Assembly: GCA_017617035.1 (NCBI GenBank)
Contig: JAFZWV010000007.1
Span: forward strand, 1 to 64,000
Direction of reading: 5' to 3'
DNA: 64,000 bases
Source of the DNA: Bacteroidales bacterium
GTDB lineage: Bacteria > Bacteroidota > Bacteroidia > Bacteroidales > UBA932
In this document: positions 26,431 to 35,283 of the stretch, piece by piece
Layout of the letters: every line of letters starts with the position of its first letter
Position numbering within the stretch: the first letter of the stretch is position 1
Notes under the pieces: model-generated
What the model was told of the DNA's origin: nothing
Databases searched by the model: none
The model's input: only the letters and a program-made list of their open reading frames with translations
Translations under genes and position numbers: made by a program

Positions 26431-26474
26431 CGCTCTTTTCCAAAAATCATATAAAGATAATGAAAATAGTTGAG

Positions 26475-26482
26475 TATCTTTG
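26475..26482 (+). promoter_or_regulatory. -7 promoter element of the mtnN operon
   Basis: TATCTTTG ends six bases before the ATG at 26489. It overlaps a TTG that would add three codons, so the ATG is preferred. Confidence 0.7.
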
Positions 26483-26488
26483 ACTGAT

Positions 26489-27133
26489 ATGAAAATAGGT
26501 GTACTAACAGCAATGGACAAGGAGTTCCGCCTTGTGTCGGAACTCGCCGGATCGGACCCGAACATAGTGGTCAGGGCCTCCGGAATAGGAAAAGTGAACG
26601 CTGCGGTGGCGGCGTACAGACTGATAGCCGAGGACAAGGTGGACGCGATAATCAACACCGGTTGCGCAGGGGGAGTGGATCCTACCGTGGCAATCGGAGA
26701 TGTAGTTATAGGCAGCGCGTGTGCCTACCACGACGTCTGGTGCGGAGTCGAGAACGAAGCCGGCCAAATCCAGGGCCTGCCTGTACTCTTCGATGCTGAA
26801 CCGGCACTGCTGCGCAAGGTGGCCGCCGAGTTTGGGGCGGACCCGAAGGTGCATATAGGCACTATCTGCACCGGCGACCAGTTCCTGGAGACTGCCGACG
26901 ATGATGCGCGCGTGAAATCCGTCCGTCCGGACGCTCTCGCCTGCGACATGGAGGCTACAGCAATCGCCCAGGTATGCTACCTGAACGGGGATGTGCCTTT
27001 CATTGCATATAAAGTCATAAGCGACGTCCACTACGATTCCGACAAGGCGATCCAGATGTACGACAACTTTTGGAGCAACCTGGCCGAAGAATCTTTCGAA
27101 ATCCTCAAACGACTCTTCAAAGTACTGGCTTAG
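26489..27133 (+). CDS. mtnN: 5'-methylthioadenosine/S-adenosylhomocysteine nucleosidase
   Basis: A 214-residue purine nucleosidase that splits adenine from MTA and SAH, in the methyl cycle. MKIGVLTAMDKEF at the start, NTGCAGGVDP near 55-65, ICTGDQF and CDMEATAIAQVC, where the glutamate binds ribose, and the catalytic aspartate in VISDVHYD are all present. First gene of a plus-strand operon, 3 nt before the symporter gene; the promoter position predicts a leaderless message. Confidence 0.92.
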   Translation: MKIGVLTAMDKEFRLVSELAGSDPNIVVRASGIGKVNAAVAAYRLIAEDKVDAIINTGCAGGVDPTVAIGDVVIGSACAYHDVWCGVENEAGQIQGLPVLFDAEPALLRKVAAEFGADPKVHIGTICTGDQFLETADDDARVKSVRPDALACDMEATAIAQVCYLNGDVPFIAYKVISDVHYDSDKAIQMYDNFWSNLAEESFEILKRLFKVLA

Positions 27134-27136
27134 CAT

Positions 27137-28576
27137 ATGCACGACTTTCCGCTGATATGGTTCCTGGTGGCGTTTGTTTCCTACACGGCGCTGCTGTTCC
27201 TTATCTCGCACCTTACCTCGCGAGGCGCGGGCAGCGGGTCGTTTTTCAGCGGCGACAAAAAGGCACCATGGCCGGTCGTGGCCTACGGAATGGTGGGCGC
27301 GTCGATATCCGGCGTCAGTTTCATCTCCGTGCCGGGAAACGTCTGGGTCCAGAATTTCTTCTATATGCCCATGGTCCTGGGCTTTGTCGTGGGGTACATC
27401 GTGATTGCGAAGGCCCTGCTGCCGATGTACTACCGTAAGAACCTCACCTCGATCTACACCTATCTGGGCGAGCGTTTTGGACGGCAGTCGGAGAAGACCG
27501 GTACGGTCGTGTTCATGGTCTCGAGGCTATTGGGCGCCGCCGTGCGCATATTCGTAGTGATACTGGTATTCCAGTCGTTCCTGCCGGGCTCATTCTTCGG
27601 CGGGCTCGGTGGTTTTGCCACCATTACGGCTGTGTTTCTCGCGCTGCTCTACCTTTATACTTACAAGGGCGGGGTCAAGACCATCATCTGGACCGATGTG
27701 CTGCAGACTACCTTCATGCTGCTGGCCGTTGGCTTAACGATTCATTTCATTTCGAAGGAAATGGCCCTCAGCGGTTCGGCCCTCATGGATAGGGCGCGTT
27801 CGTTTACGGCCTGGTTCGACTGGGACTGGAGCCATGGGACCAATGCCGTCAAGCAGTTCGTCAGCGGCATTTTTGTGACCATAGCCATGACCGGCCTGGA
27901 CCAGTCCATGATGCAGAAGAATCTGGCCTGCAAGAACATAAAGGCTGCCCAGAAGAATATGTACACTACCGCTGGAATAATCGTCGCGGTGAACCTGTTC
28001 TTCCTCATGATGGGCGCGCTCCTGTGTGTGTATACCAACGGTCTCGGAGGGCTTGAGGGACTGGGGATCTCGAAAACGGACCAGATCTATCCGACCATCG
28101 CCAGCCGCTATTTCAGCGTGGGTGCCGGAGTAATCTTCCTCGTGGGCCTCATTTCAGCAGCTTATCCTTCGGCCGGTGCGGCCCTGACCTCGATTACCAC
28201 TTCAGTTTGTGTGGACTTTTTGAAAACCGAAGATGCCCGGCTCAGGAAACGTATCCACGCTGGAGTTGCGGTGGCCTTCCTGGCCATTATCGTAGTTCTG
28301 TATGCGGTGAGCAACGACGCCGTAATTAATCTCGTATACAAGCTGGCCTCTTATACTTACGGTCCGCTGCTCGGCCTGTTCTTCTTCGGAATACTTACCA
28401 GGCGCAAACTGCGCGACGGAGCCGCTCCATGGGTGGCCCTGGCTGCGCCAGTGTTGTGTCTGTGCCTCAATATAGCGGGCAAGCGCTACCTTGGCTTCGA
28501 CCTTGGCTTCAGCCTGCTCATAGTTAACGGCCTGCTGACCTTTGCCGGCCTCTGGATATTCGGTAAAAAGCAATGA
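27137..28576 (+). CDS. Sodium:solute symporter (SSS family)
   Basis: A 479-residue transporter with about thirteen membrane segments. FFSGDKKAPWPVVAYGMVGASISGVSFISVPG near the start and the later ITMTGLDQSMMQKNLACKN-like stretch are typical of SSS family members, which couple Na+ entry to solute uptake. It overlaps murQ by 4 nt, which makes N-acetylmuramic acid or a related amino sugar the most likely substrate. The NQR complex encoded at 42-48 kb would provide the sodium gradient. Substrate is inferred from context only. Confidence 0.88.
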   Translation: MHDFPLIWFLVAFVSYTALLFLISHLTSRGAGSGSFFSGDKKAPWPVVAYGMVGASISGVSFISVPGNVWVQNFFYMPMVLGFVVGYIVIAKALLPMYYRKNLTSIYTYLGERFGRQSEKTGTVVFMVSRLLGAAVRIFVVILVFQSFLPGSFFGGLGGFATITAVFLALLYLYTYKGGVKTIIWTDVLQTTFMLLAVGLTIHFISKEMALSGSALMDRARSFTAWFDWDWSHGTNAVKQFVSGIFVTIAMTGLDQSMMQKNLACKNIKAAQKNMYTTAGIIVAVNLFFLMMGALLCVYTNGLGGLEGLGISKTDQIYPTIASRYFSVGAGVIFLVGLISAAYPSAGAALTSITTSVCVDFLKTEDARLRKRIHAGVAVAFLAIIVVLYAVSNDAVINLVYKLASYTYGPLLGLFFFGILTRRKLRDGAAPWVALAAPVLCLCLNIAGKRYLGFDLGFSLLIVNGLLTFAGLWIFGKKQ

Positions 28577-29376
28577 AAGTAACTGAACAGCCTTCACACT
28601 TCGACGGTCTTGAGACCATGTCGACCCGCGACCTTCTCGAAGGAATCAACGCCGAGGACCGCACTATCGCAGATGTGGTTCGTTCGGTTATTCCGCAGGT
28701 GGAGTTGCTTGTCGACGGAATAGTGGAGCGTATGCGCCAGGGCGGACGCGTCTTCTACGCGGGCTCCGGCACAAGCGGTCGGCTGGGAGTGCTGGACTCA
28801 TCGGAGATCCCGCCGACCTTCGGCGCGGAGCCCGGTCTCTTCATTGGCGTAATCTCCGGCGGCGACGGAGCTCTTCGGAGCTCTATTGAGGGCGCGGAAG
28901 ACGACCCCTCCGGCGCATGGCGCGACCTCGCTCCATATAGCCCTCAGGCCATGGATACTCTTATCGGTATCGCGGCTTCAGGCAGCACGCCTTACGCCGT
29001 GGGCGCTATTAAGGAGGCACGCCGCCATGGCCTTTTGACTGCCTGCATTACCTGCAATCCGGGCGCCGTTGTGGCAGAGGAGGCGGAGATTCCGATAGTG
29101 GCCGTCGTGGGCCCGGAATTTGTGACTGGCAGTACGCGCATGAAAGCCGGGACCGCTACGAAGATGATACTGAACATGGTCTCGACTTCGGTTATGATAC
29201 GTCTGGGCCATGTCCGGGGGAATAAGATGATAGACATGAAACTGGCCAACAACAAGCTCATGGACAGAGGTACGCGAATGCTGATGGAAGAGGCCGGAAT
29301 AACTGACTACGAAAAAGCAAAAGAACTGCTGCTGAAATACGGCTCAGTGCGCTCGGCGGCAGATTCTCTCAAATAG
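28573..29376 (+). CDS. murQ: N-acetylmuramic acid 6-phosphate etherase
   Basis: A 267-residue SIS-domain lyase that removes D-lactate from MurNAc-6-P to give GlcNAc-6-P in peptidoglycan recycling. [21 protein letters not shown] (about 56-76), the [10 protein letters not shown] stretch and [14 protein letters not shown] are diagnostic. It is about 30 residues shorter than typical MurQ because the C-terminal helical part is trimmed. Coupled to the symporter by a 4-nt overlap and directly abutting uvrA. No MurNAc kinase gene is in the window. Confidence 0.92.
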   Translation: MKVTEQPSHFDGLETMSTRDLLEGINAEDRTIADVVRSVIPQVELLVDGIVERMRQGGRVFYAGSGTSGRLGVLDSSEIPPTFGAEPGLFIGVISGGDGALRSSIEGAEDDPSGAWRDLAPYSPQAMDTLIGIAASGSTPYAVGAIKEARRHGLLTACITCNPGAVVAEEAEIPIVAVVGPEFVTGSTRMKAGTATKMILNMVSTSVMIRLGHVRGNKMIDMKLANNKLMDRGTRMLMEEAGITDYEKAKELLLKYGSVRSAADSLK

Positions 29377-32163
29377 ATGGAAGAGAAGATAGTTATCCGA
29401 AACGCGACCGTCAACAACCTGAAGCATCTGACGGTAGAGATCCCGCGAGATAAAATCGTGGTGGTTACGGGCGTGTCCGGATCAGGAAAATCTTCTTTAG
29501 CATTTGATACTTTGTTCGCCGAAGGCCAGAGGCGCTTTGCCCAGAGCCTTTCCTCATATGCTCGCCAGTTCCTGGGGCGCATGAGCAAACCCGATGTGGA
29601 GTCTATCGAAGGGGTGCCTCCGGCAATTGCGATTGAGCAAAAGGTTACAGTAAAGAACCCGCGTTCGACGGTTGCTACTACTACCGAGATTTACGATTTC
29701 CTTCGTCTGATCTTTGCTCGTATTGGTAAGACCTACAGCCCTGTATCGGGCGGCCTGGTCCATGCCGATTCTGTCGCGGACGTTTTGAAATACCTCGACG
29801 AGGTCGATGGAGCAGTACTGATACTGGCGCCCATTCAGTGGGGAGAAGACTGGGTCTCGACTCTGCTGGGCCTTAAGGAAGACGGCTTCAGCCGACTTCT
29901 GGTGGGGGATGAGCCGGTAAAGATAGACGATGTCCTTCAGGGCGGCGTGCAGCCTGAGCGTGCGCGGCTGCTCGTAGACCGCTTCCGCGACCGCTCCGAT
30001 CGCGCGCGCCTTATTTCGTCGGTAGGCGATGCATTCAAGGCCGGCGACGGTCAGATGTCCGTCTTGCCCGAAAACGGCTCCGAACGCGAGTTCTCCGACA
30101 GGTTCGAACTCGACGGAATCAAATTCCGCCGGCCAGACGAATTCCTGTTCAGTTTCAATAGTCCCCTCGGGGCCTGCCCCGTGTGCGGCGGACTCGGTAA
30201 GATAATCGGCATCAGCGAGGATCTGGTGATCCCCGATAAGACCAAGAGTATATACGACGGAGCCATCGCCTGTTGGCGCGGAGATAAGATGGTCTGGTTC
30301 AAAGACCATCTGGTGGAGGTCTCAGGCAAATACGGCATAGATATCTTCACCCCTTATCTGAAACTCGACGAGCGTTCTAAACGACTGATTTGGGAAGGCG
30401 ATCCACCCAAACCGGGAGAGGATTACGATTCCGATCCCACCCGCCTTGTGGGAATAAACGAGTTCTTCGCTTGGGTTGAGACCCAACGCTACAAGATACA
30501 GTACAAGTACATGCTCAGTCGCTTCAGCGGTAAGACCGTCTGTACTGCCTGCCATGGCAGCCGACTCCGTCCGGAGGCTCTCTACGTTCGAGTGGCGGGC
30601 CAGACCATCCACGACCTTCTGTCGATGACGGTGGAGCAGAGCATAGCGTTCTTTGGGACCATAGATCTGGAAGAGACAGATCGCGAGATAGTCGCCGAGC
30701 CGCTGGCCGAGGTCATGAGCCGCCTCCAGTGCCTGGACGACGTTGGCCTTGGCTACCTGACGCTCAGCCGTGCTATGAACACCCTTTCGGGCGGTGAAAG
30801 CCAGAGGGTGAACCTGGTCACTGCACTAGGCAGTTCGCTGGTCGGCTCGATGTACATACTCGACGAGCCGTCCATAGGCCTTCACCCGCGCGATACCGAA
30901 AGGTTGATCGGCGTACTTAAGCGCCTCCGCGACCTCGGCAACTCCGTGATAGTGGTCGAACACGACGAGGATATAATCCGCGCAGCCGACGTCCTTATCG
31001 ACATGGGCCCTCTTGCCGGTTCGCGCGGAGGCGAGATAGTCTTCGAAGGGAAGTACTCAGACTCGCTGCCCGAAGATGCGTTCAAACGTTCGCTGACGCT
31101 TCAATATCTAAGCGGCCGTAAGACTCGCTATATCAGGGAGAAACGGCCATGGACCTACAGCATCACGGTGAACGGCGCGATGGAGCATAACCTCAAGACC
31201 ATCGACGTCCAGATTCCACTTTGTGTGCTGACCGTGGTGAGCGGAGTATCCGGTTCCGGTAAATCTACGCTCGTGGGAGATATCCTATATCCGGCCCTAT
31301 ACCGCCACATCAATGAAGCCGGCGATCCTCCCGGGGCATTCAAGGGCCTGAGTGGAAATCTAGACCGCATCTCGCGCGTGGAATACGTAGACCAAAACCC
31401 CATAGGAAGGAGTTCACGCTCAAATCCAGTGACCTACCTTAAGGTTTACGACCTCATACGAAAGCTCTTCTCCGACCAGCAGTACGCGAAGGTCAGCGGC
31501 TTCGGCCCGTCGTTCTTCTCGTTTAACCAGGAAGGCGGCAGATGCCCGGAATGCCAGGGAGAGGGAGTCGTTACTATCGAGATGCAGTTCATGTCGGATG
31601 TGACCATGGTTTGCGAGAGCTGCGGCGGAAAGCGCTTCAAACCGGAGATCTTGGAGGTTCGTTACCGCGAAAAGAATATCGACGATATCCTGAATATGAG
31701 CGTTTCGGAGGCGATTGAGTTCTTCAACGCGGGACCTGAGCCTGAAGCGAAGGAAATAGCGTTGAAGCTTCAGCCTTTGGTCGACGTGGGCCTTGAGTAT
31801 CTCAAACTTGCTCAAAGCAGTTCGACCCTATCCGGAGGCGAGAGCCAGCGCATAAAACTTGCATACTTCCTCGCGATGAGCCGCGAACGCAGCGGTCGCG
31901 ACAAGATACTGTTCATATTCGACGAGCCGACTACAGGCTTGCATTTCAGCGATGTAGAACGCCTCTTGAAGGCTTTCGATGCGCTACTGGAGCGCGGCCA
32001 CAGCGTGCTGGTCGTCGAACACAACACCGACGTAATCAAAGCGGCCGACTGGGTGATAGACCTTGGACCGGACGCCGGAGATCGCGGAGGAGAGGTTGTT
32101 TTCGCCGGTACTCCCGAAAATCTCGCAAAAACAGATACCTTTACAGCAAAGTATATCAAATGA
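29377..32163 (+). CDS. uvrA: Excinuclease ABC subunit A
   Basis: A 928-residue damage sensor of nucleotide excision repair. Two ABC ATPase modules are present: the first P-loop [10 protein letters not shown] near 33-42, the second [10 protein letters not shown] near 617-626, and two LSGGE signatures. Zinc-binding CxxC pairs occur in CPVCGG / CTACHG and CPECQG / CESCGG. The start immediately follows the murQ stop with no gap. It heads a set that continues into two surface-polymer genes with 4-nt overlaps, an unusual arrangement. Confidence 0.96.
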   Translation: MEEKIVIRNATVNNLKHLTVEIPRDKIVVVTGVSGSGKSSLAFDTLFAEGQRRFAQSLSSYARQFLGRMSKPDVESIEGVPPAIAIEQKVTVKNPRSTVATTTEIYDFLRLIFARIGKTYSPVSGGLVHADSVADVLKYLDEVDGAVLILAPIQWGEDWVSTLLGLKEDGFSRLLVGDEPVKIDDVLQGGVQPERARLLVDRFRDRSDRARLISSVGDAFKAGDGQMSVLPENGSEREFSDRFELDGIKFRRPDEFLFSFNSPLGACPVCGGLGKIIGISEDLVIPDKTKSIYDGAIACWRGDKMVWFKDHLVEVSGKYGIDIFTPYLKLDERSKRLIWEGDPPKPGEDYDSDPTRLVGINEFFAWVETQRYKIQYKYMLSRFSGKTVCTACHGSRLRPEALYVRVAGQTIHDLLSMTVEQSIAFFGTIDLEETDREIVAEPLAEVMSRLQCLDDVGLGYLTLSRAMNTLSGGESQRVNLVTALGSSLVGSMYILDEPSIGLHPRDTERLIGVLKRLRDLGNSVIVVEHDEDIIRAADVLIDMGPLAGSRGGEIVFEGKYSDSLPEDAFKRSLTLQYLSGRKTRYIREKRPWTYSITVNGAMEHNLKTIDVQIPLCVLTVVSGVSGSGKSTLVGDILYPALYRHINEAGDPPGAFKGLSGNLDRISRVEYVDQNPIGRSSRSNPVTYLKVYDLIRKLFSDQQYAKVSGFGPSFFSFNQEGGRCPECQGEGVVTIEMQFMSDVTMVCESCGGKRFKPEILEVRYREKNIDDILNMSVSEAIEFFNAGPEPEAKEIALKLQPLVDVGLEYLKLAQSSSTLSGGESQRIKLAYFLAMSRERSGRDKILFIFDEPTTGLHFSDVERLLKAFDALLERGHSVLVVEHNTDVIKAADWVIDLGPDAGDRGGEVVFAGTPENLAKTDTFTAKYIK

Positions 32164-33005
32164 TCGATGCAGTTATAATGTACGTCAACGGGGAAGACCC
32201 GAAGTGGCAGGAACAATATGCCGCTTTCGCCGGCCATGAACCGGCCAAGCGTTTCCGCGACTGGGGAATGCTCCCATGGCAGATACGCTCCATACGCCGC
32301 TTCCTACCCTGTGTGGATAAGATTTACCTGGTAGTAGCCCTGCCTAGCCAGGTCCCGGCCGAAGTCGCCTCGGAGGTGACGGTGATCCTCCACAAAGACA
32401 TCATCCCCGAGCAACTTCTCCCTCTTTTCAACGCGGCATCGATCGAGATGTTCCTTCACCGTATCCCGGGCCTTAAGAACCGTTTCCTTTTCCTGAACGA
32501 CGATCTAATCCCGCTGATGCCGGGCGGCGAGGAGGATTTCTTTGACGGAGACAATATCTGCAGAGGCTTCTCACGTCATATCCTTGCCCCGAATACTTTC
32601 AAGAGGACTGTCCGCAATTCAGACGCCCTCGCGCGCAAGGCCGCCGGCCTTAAGCCCTGTCCCGTTTTTATCCGGCCGCAGCATACCGTGGGCCCTCTTT
32701 TCAAGGATGTGTGCGAAGATCTCTATGCTAAATATGGCCAGGATATTGAAAATACCGTCACCCCTACCCGAAAAGACAATAATCTTTGTTATTACTTCTA
32801 CCCGGACTATCTCTATCATGTAGGTAGGGTGAGGCATCAGCGCCTTTCCTGCAAGCATTTCTCGATGGGCGCGAAGACTCCCGCCCAGCTGGACGCCTTC
32901 CTTCAGGCTCCGGATTGCAAATGGATATGCATCAATGATGTAGAGATGAGCGAAGCCCGCCGCAAGGAATTCCTCGAAGTTATCGCAAAAGCAGCCGCAA
33001 GATGA
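32160..33005 (+). CDS. Stealth-family capsule phosphotransferase
   Basis: A 281-residue protein. The N-terminal [15 protein letters not shown] is Stealth conserved region 1; RFRDWGMLPWQIRSIRRFLP with IYLVVA is region 2, which contains the catalytic-type residues; FLFLNDDL follows, and the C-terminal part resembles regions 3 and 4. Stealth enzymes transfer sugar-1-phosphate to polymers, making phosphodiester links. It overlaps uvrA and the following glycosyltransferase by 4 nt each. With the LicD cluster next to it, it probably acts in surface polysaccharide assembly. Confidence 0.9.
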   Translation: MIDAVIMYVNGEDPKWQEQYAAFAGHEPAKRFRDWGMLPWQIRSIRRFLPCVDKIYLVVALPSQVPAEVASEVTVILHKDIIPEQLLPLFNAASIEMFLHRIPGLKNRFLFLNDDLIPLMPGGEEDFFDGDNICRGFSRHILAPNTFKRTVRNSDALARKAAGLKPCPVFIRPQHTVGPLFKDVCEDLYAKYGQDIENTVTPTRKDNNLCYYFYPDYLYHVGRVRHQRLSCKHFSMGAKTPAQLDAFLQAPDCKWICINDVEMSEARRKEFLEVIAKAAAR

Positions 33006-33838
33006 TAAAGGTCAGCATCATAGTCCCCGTCTACAAAGTGGGGAAGTACATAGAACAATGCGCCCGAAGCGTCCTGTCCCAAAGCTGGCCTTCGACCGAG
33101 TTCATTTTCGTCGACGACTGCAGCCCGGACGATAGCATTGAAAGGCTCGAAGCCTTAATCGACAAAGAGTTTTCGTCTTTGAAGGAGAGCGTCAAGATTA
33201 TACGCAAGCCCGTCAACGAAGGTCTGCCCCAGGCCCGTAAAACAGGCCTTGCAGCTGCGACGGGGGATTATATCCTTCATGTCGATGCCGACGACTGGGT
33301 AGAAACGGATGCGGTCGAAAGGTTGGTCGGGAAGGCTGAAGAGACGGGTGCCGACGTAGTCTATTTCTATGCCTGGAAGGAGTTCGGAGACGGGCGCTCG
33401 AGGGTGATTACCGACAAAGAATTCGAGACTCCCCAGGATTTCGCGGACGCTATTCTGGTCCACGAAGCTCACCCCAGCGTGGTGCTCAAGTTCTGGCGTC
33501 GTTCGCTGTTCACCCCGGAAATCTTCTTCCCGCGCTACGGCCAGGCCGAGGACATGGTCCAGAGCCTTCAGCTGCTCGACCGCGCCACGAAAGCCGTCAG
33601 GCTGCCCGAACCGCTGTATCACTACCGTCGCTCGGATTCGCAGGCTATGAGCAGGGGAAAGCGTTCGCGCAAGAAGTCCCAGCAGCTGCGTAATTTCCTG
33701 GATCTGTATTTATTCTATAAAGATACGTTGGAGTCTTCGCCGATTAGGCGCTGCGCCGGAACTATCCTGCGTAAGGCTCGACGCTGGGCTTTCCTCTACG
33801 ATTGGAGCGCCCGCAAGGAATACCCGGGTTTATTATAG
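33002..33838 (+). CDS. Family 2 glycosyltransferase
   Basis: A 278-residue GT-A fold enzyme. VSIIVPVYKVGKYIEQCARS (4-23) and FVDDCSPDDS, then the VDADDW motif near 96-101 are the nucleotide-sugar and metal sites of GT2. No membrane segment is seen. Last gene of the plus-strand operon; its stop overlaps the stop of the convergent LicD gene by 6 nt. The donor and acceptor cannot be predicted. Confidence 0.92.
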   Translation: MIKVSIIVPVYKVGKYIEQCARSVLSQSWPSTEFIFVDDCSPDDSIERLEALIDKEFSSLKESVKIIRKPVNEGLPQARKTGLAAATGDYILHVDADDWVETDAVERLVGKAEETGADVVYFYAWKEFGDGRSRVITDKEFETPQDFADAILVHEAHPSVVLKFWRRSLFTPEIFFPRYGQAEDMVQSLQLLDRATKAVRLPEPLYHYRRSDSQAMSRGKRSRKKSQQLRNFLDLYLFYKDTLESSPIRRCAGTILRKARRWAFLYDWSARKEYPGLL

Positions 33839-34612
33839 CATCCACACTTCGCCACCATGCCCGACGCGTTCGCTTTCGGGCGGGGGCACTATGTAATCGG
33901 GCCCGTACATCTGGGTAAGATATGCATCGGTGTCCTCCGGTGCAGGGAAACTGCGGTCGCGCAGCTTCAAGGGCTTCAGGTGTTCGAAGAAATCCTTTGG
34001 ATGGACATTTCGCGGAGTCCTGGATCCGAGAATGATTCCTATGCGGCTACATTCTTCGGGTTTGCAGCTGCGGGCCAGGCGGTTGCAGCGCTCCATCCAC
34101 CAGTCCAGGCTATGGGACCATGCACTCAGAAGAAGCAGGGGGGAGCCCGACTTGCGGCTGCGGTACAGCAGACGTCTGTGGCAGTGGATGGCCTCTTTCA
34201 TAAGGGCATGGTATTGCGCGGCATCGTCCGGTACGGGATCGAGAGCAAAGATGTCGACACTCACTCCGTAATGTGAAAGGAACTTGCGGCGGCTCGATTT
34301 TGCAAGGAATTTATCGGTGTGAGGATCGTGGACCTTAGCAACCCCCGAAACATAGAACACATCCTCTCGCCGGGTGTTAAAAATACACTCGTATTTTCCA
34401 TTGTATGTCGCGACAAAGCGATCGAAGTCGTCGCGCGGCATTACTATATCGGCATCATCGTCCCATGGAATGAAATCGCCATAACGAATAGCTCCCAGGA
34501 CTGTGCCGTACCCCATGGCCCAGTGTAGTCCGTTTTCGCGGCAGAAGTTGTCGATATCGCAGAGAATATCGAAAAGGATATCGTGGACTTTGTCTATGCC
34601 TATCTTTCTCAT
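33833..34612 (-). CDS. LicD-family phosphotransferase (first of two)
   Basis: A 259-residue protein. GYGTVLGAIRYGDFIPWDDDADIVM (about 34-58) is the LicD/fukutin nucleotidyltransferase-fold signature with the metal-binding aspartates. LicD proteins move phosphocholine or a similar phospho-alcohol from a CDP carrier to a cell-surface glycan. It is the final gene of the minus-strand operon, linked to the upstream licD by a TAATG overlap. It ends in a 6-nt convergent overlap with the GT2 gene. Confidence 0.92.
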   Translation of the reverse strand: MRKIGIDKVHDILFDILCDIDNFCRENGLHWAMGYGTVLGAIRYGDFIPWDDDADIVMPRDDFDRFVATYNGKYECIFNTRREDVFYVSGVAKVHDPHTDKFLAKSSRRKFLSHYGVSVDIFALDPVPDDAAQYHALMKEAIHCHRRLLYRSRKSGSPLLLLSAWSHSLDWWMERCNRLARSCKPEECSRIGIILGSRTPRNVHPKDFFEHLKPLKLRDRSFPAPEDTDAYLTQMYGPDYIVPPPESERVGHGGEVWML

Positions 34613-35283
34613 TATCTGGTCTTTACGGCAAGTTTATCGGGCCTTTCCACATTGCCGACAACCCCGGGCTGCGGATAAACGAAGGTTGGATCCGGTATTC
34701 GCCAGTTGATCCCATAGCGTGCTACCACAAATCCTTCAGCACTCTTTGTGATAGGGACCTCTATGCTGTCGAAAGGAACCATTTCCGTCTGTTTGGCGAA
34801 CGGAACTTCGAATTCGACCACCCTGAGGCCACCATAGAGTTTGTTGGACTCCCTGAAATTGGCCGTTCCCTTGAAAGGGTAGAACATATAACCTTTGCAG
34901 CGATCGCCTTCGATGGGATCGAAGAAAAAGATATCGACATGCAGGCCGTGCCACTTCCATGTTTCCTCGCGGGCGAATTCGCCGCCGTCGACCAGGAAAC
35001 AATGAGAATATGTAAAGCCGGCTTCCTCGAGGCAGCGGTGAAGGTTGTCAAGTCCACCAGTGATAGAGTCGCTCCAAACGCCGGTATCGATATCGTCGTC
35101 GTGCTTTATGAATCCCTTTTCGCGTATGGCTCCAAGCAGGGTGCCGTAAACGGGTGACCAGGGGATTCCCGCCTTGGACATGGCGTCCCTGAATGCCACC
35201 ATCGCCGGGATACCGTAGCGCTTTCTGCGCCTGATGCGCCGGGGATTGGAGTAGATCTTTTTCCAGAATTGTGAGAGTGTCAT
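34612..35283 (-). CDS. LicD-family phosphotransferase (second)
   Basis: A 223-residue protein starting at the ATG at 35283, whose first four bases overlap the upstream stop (ATGA); an upstream in-frame ATG at 35382 would overlap the previous gene by 100 nt and is rejected. VYGTLLGAIREKGFIKHDDDIDTGVW is the LicD core. It is diverged from its neighbour LicD, so the two probably use different acceptor sugars. The C-terminal tail is rich in Pro and aromatic residues. Confidence 0.9.
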   Translation of the reverse strand: MTLSQFWKKIYSNPRRIRRRKRYGIPAMVAFRDAMSKAGIPWSPVYGTLLGAIREKGFIKHDDDIDTGVWSDSITGGLDNLHRCLEEAGFTYSHCFLVDGGEFAREETWKWHGLHVDIFFFDPIEGDRCKGYMFYPFKGTANFRESNKLYGGLRVVEFEVPFAKQTEMVPFDSIEVPITKSAEGFVVARYGINWRIPDPTFVYPQPGVVGNVERPDKLAVKTR

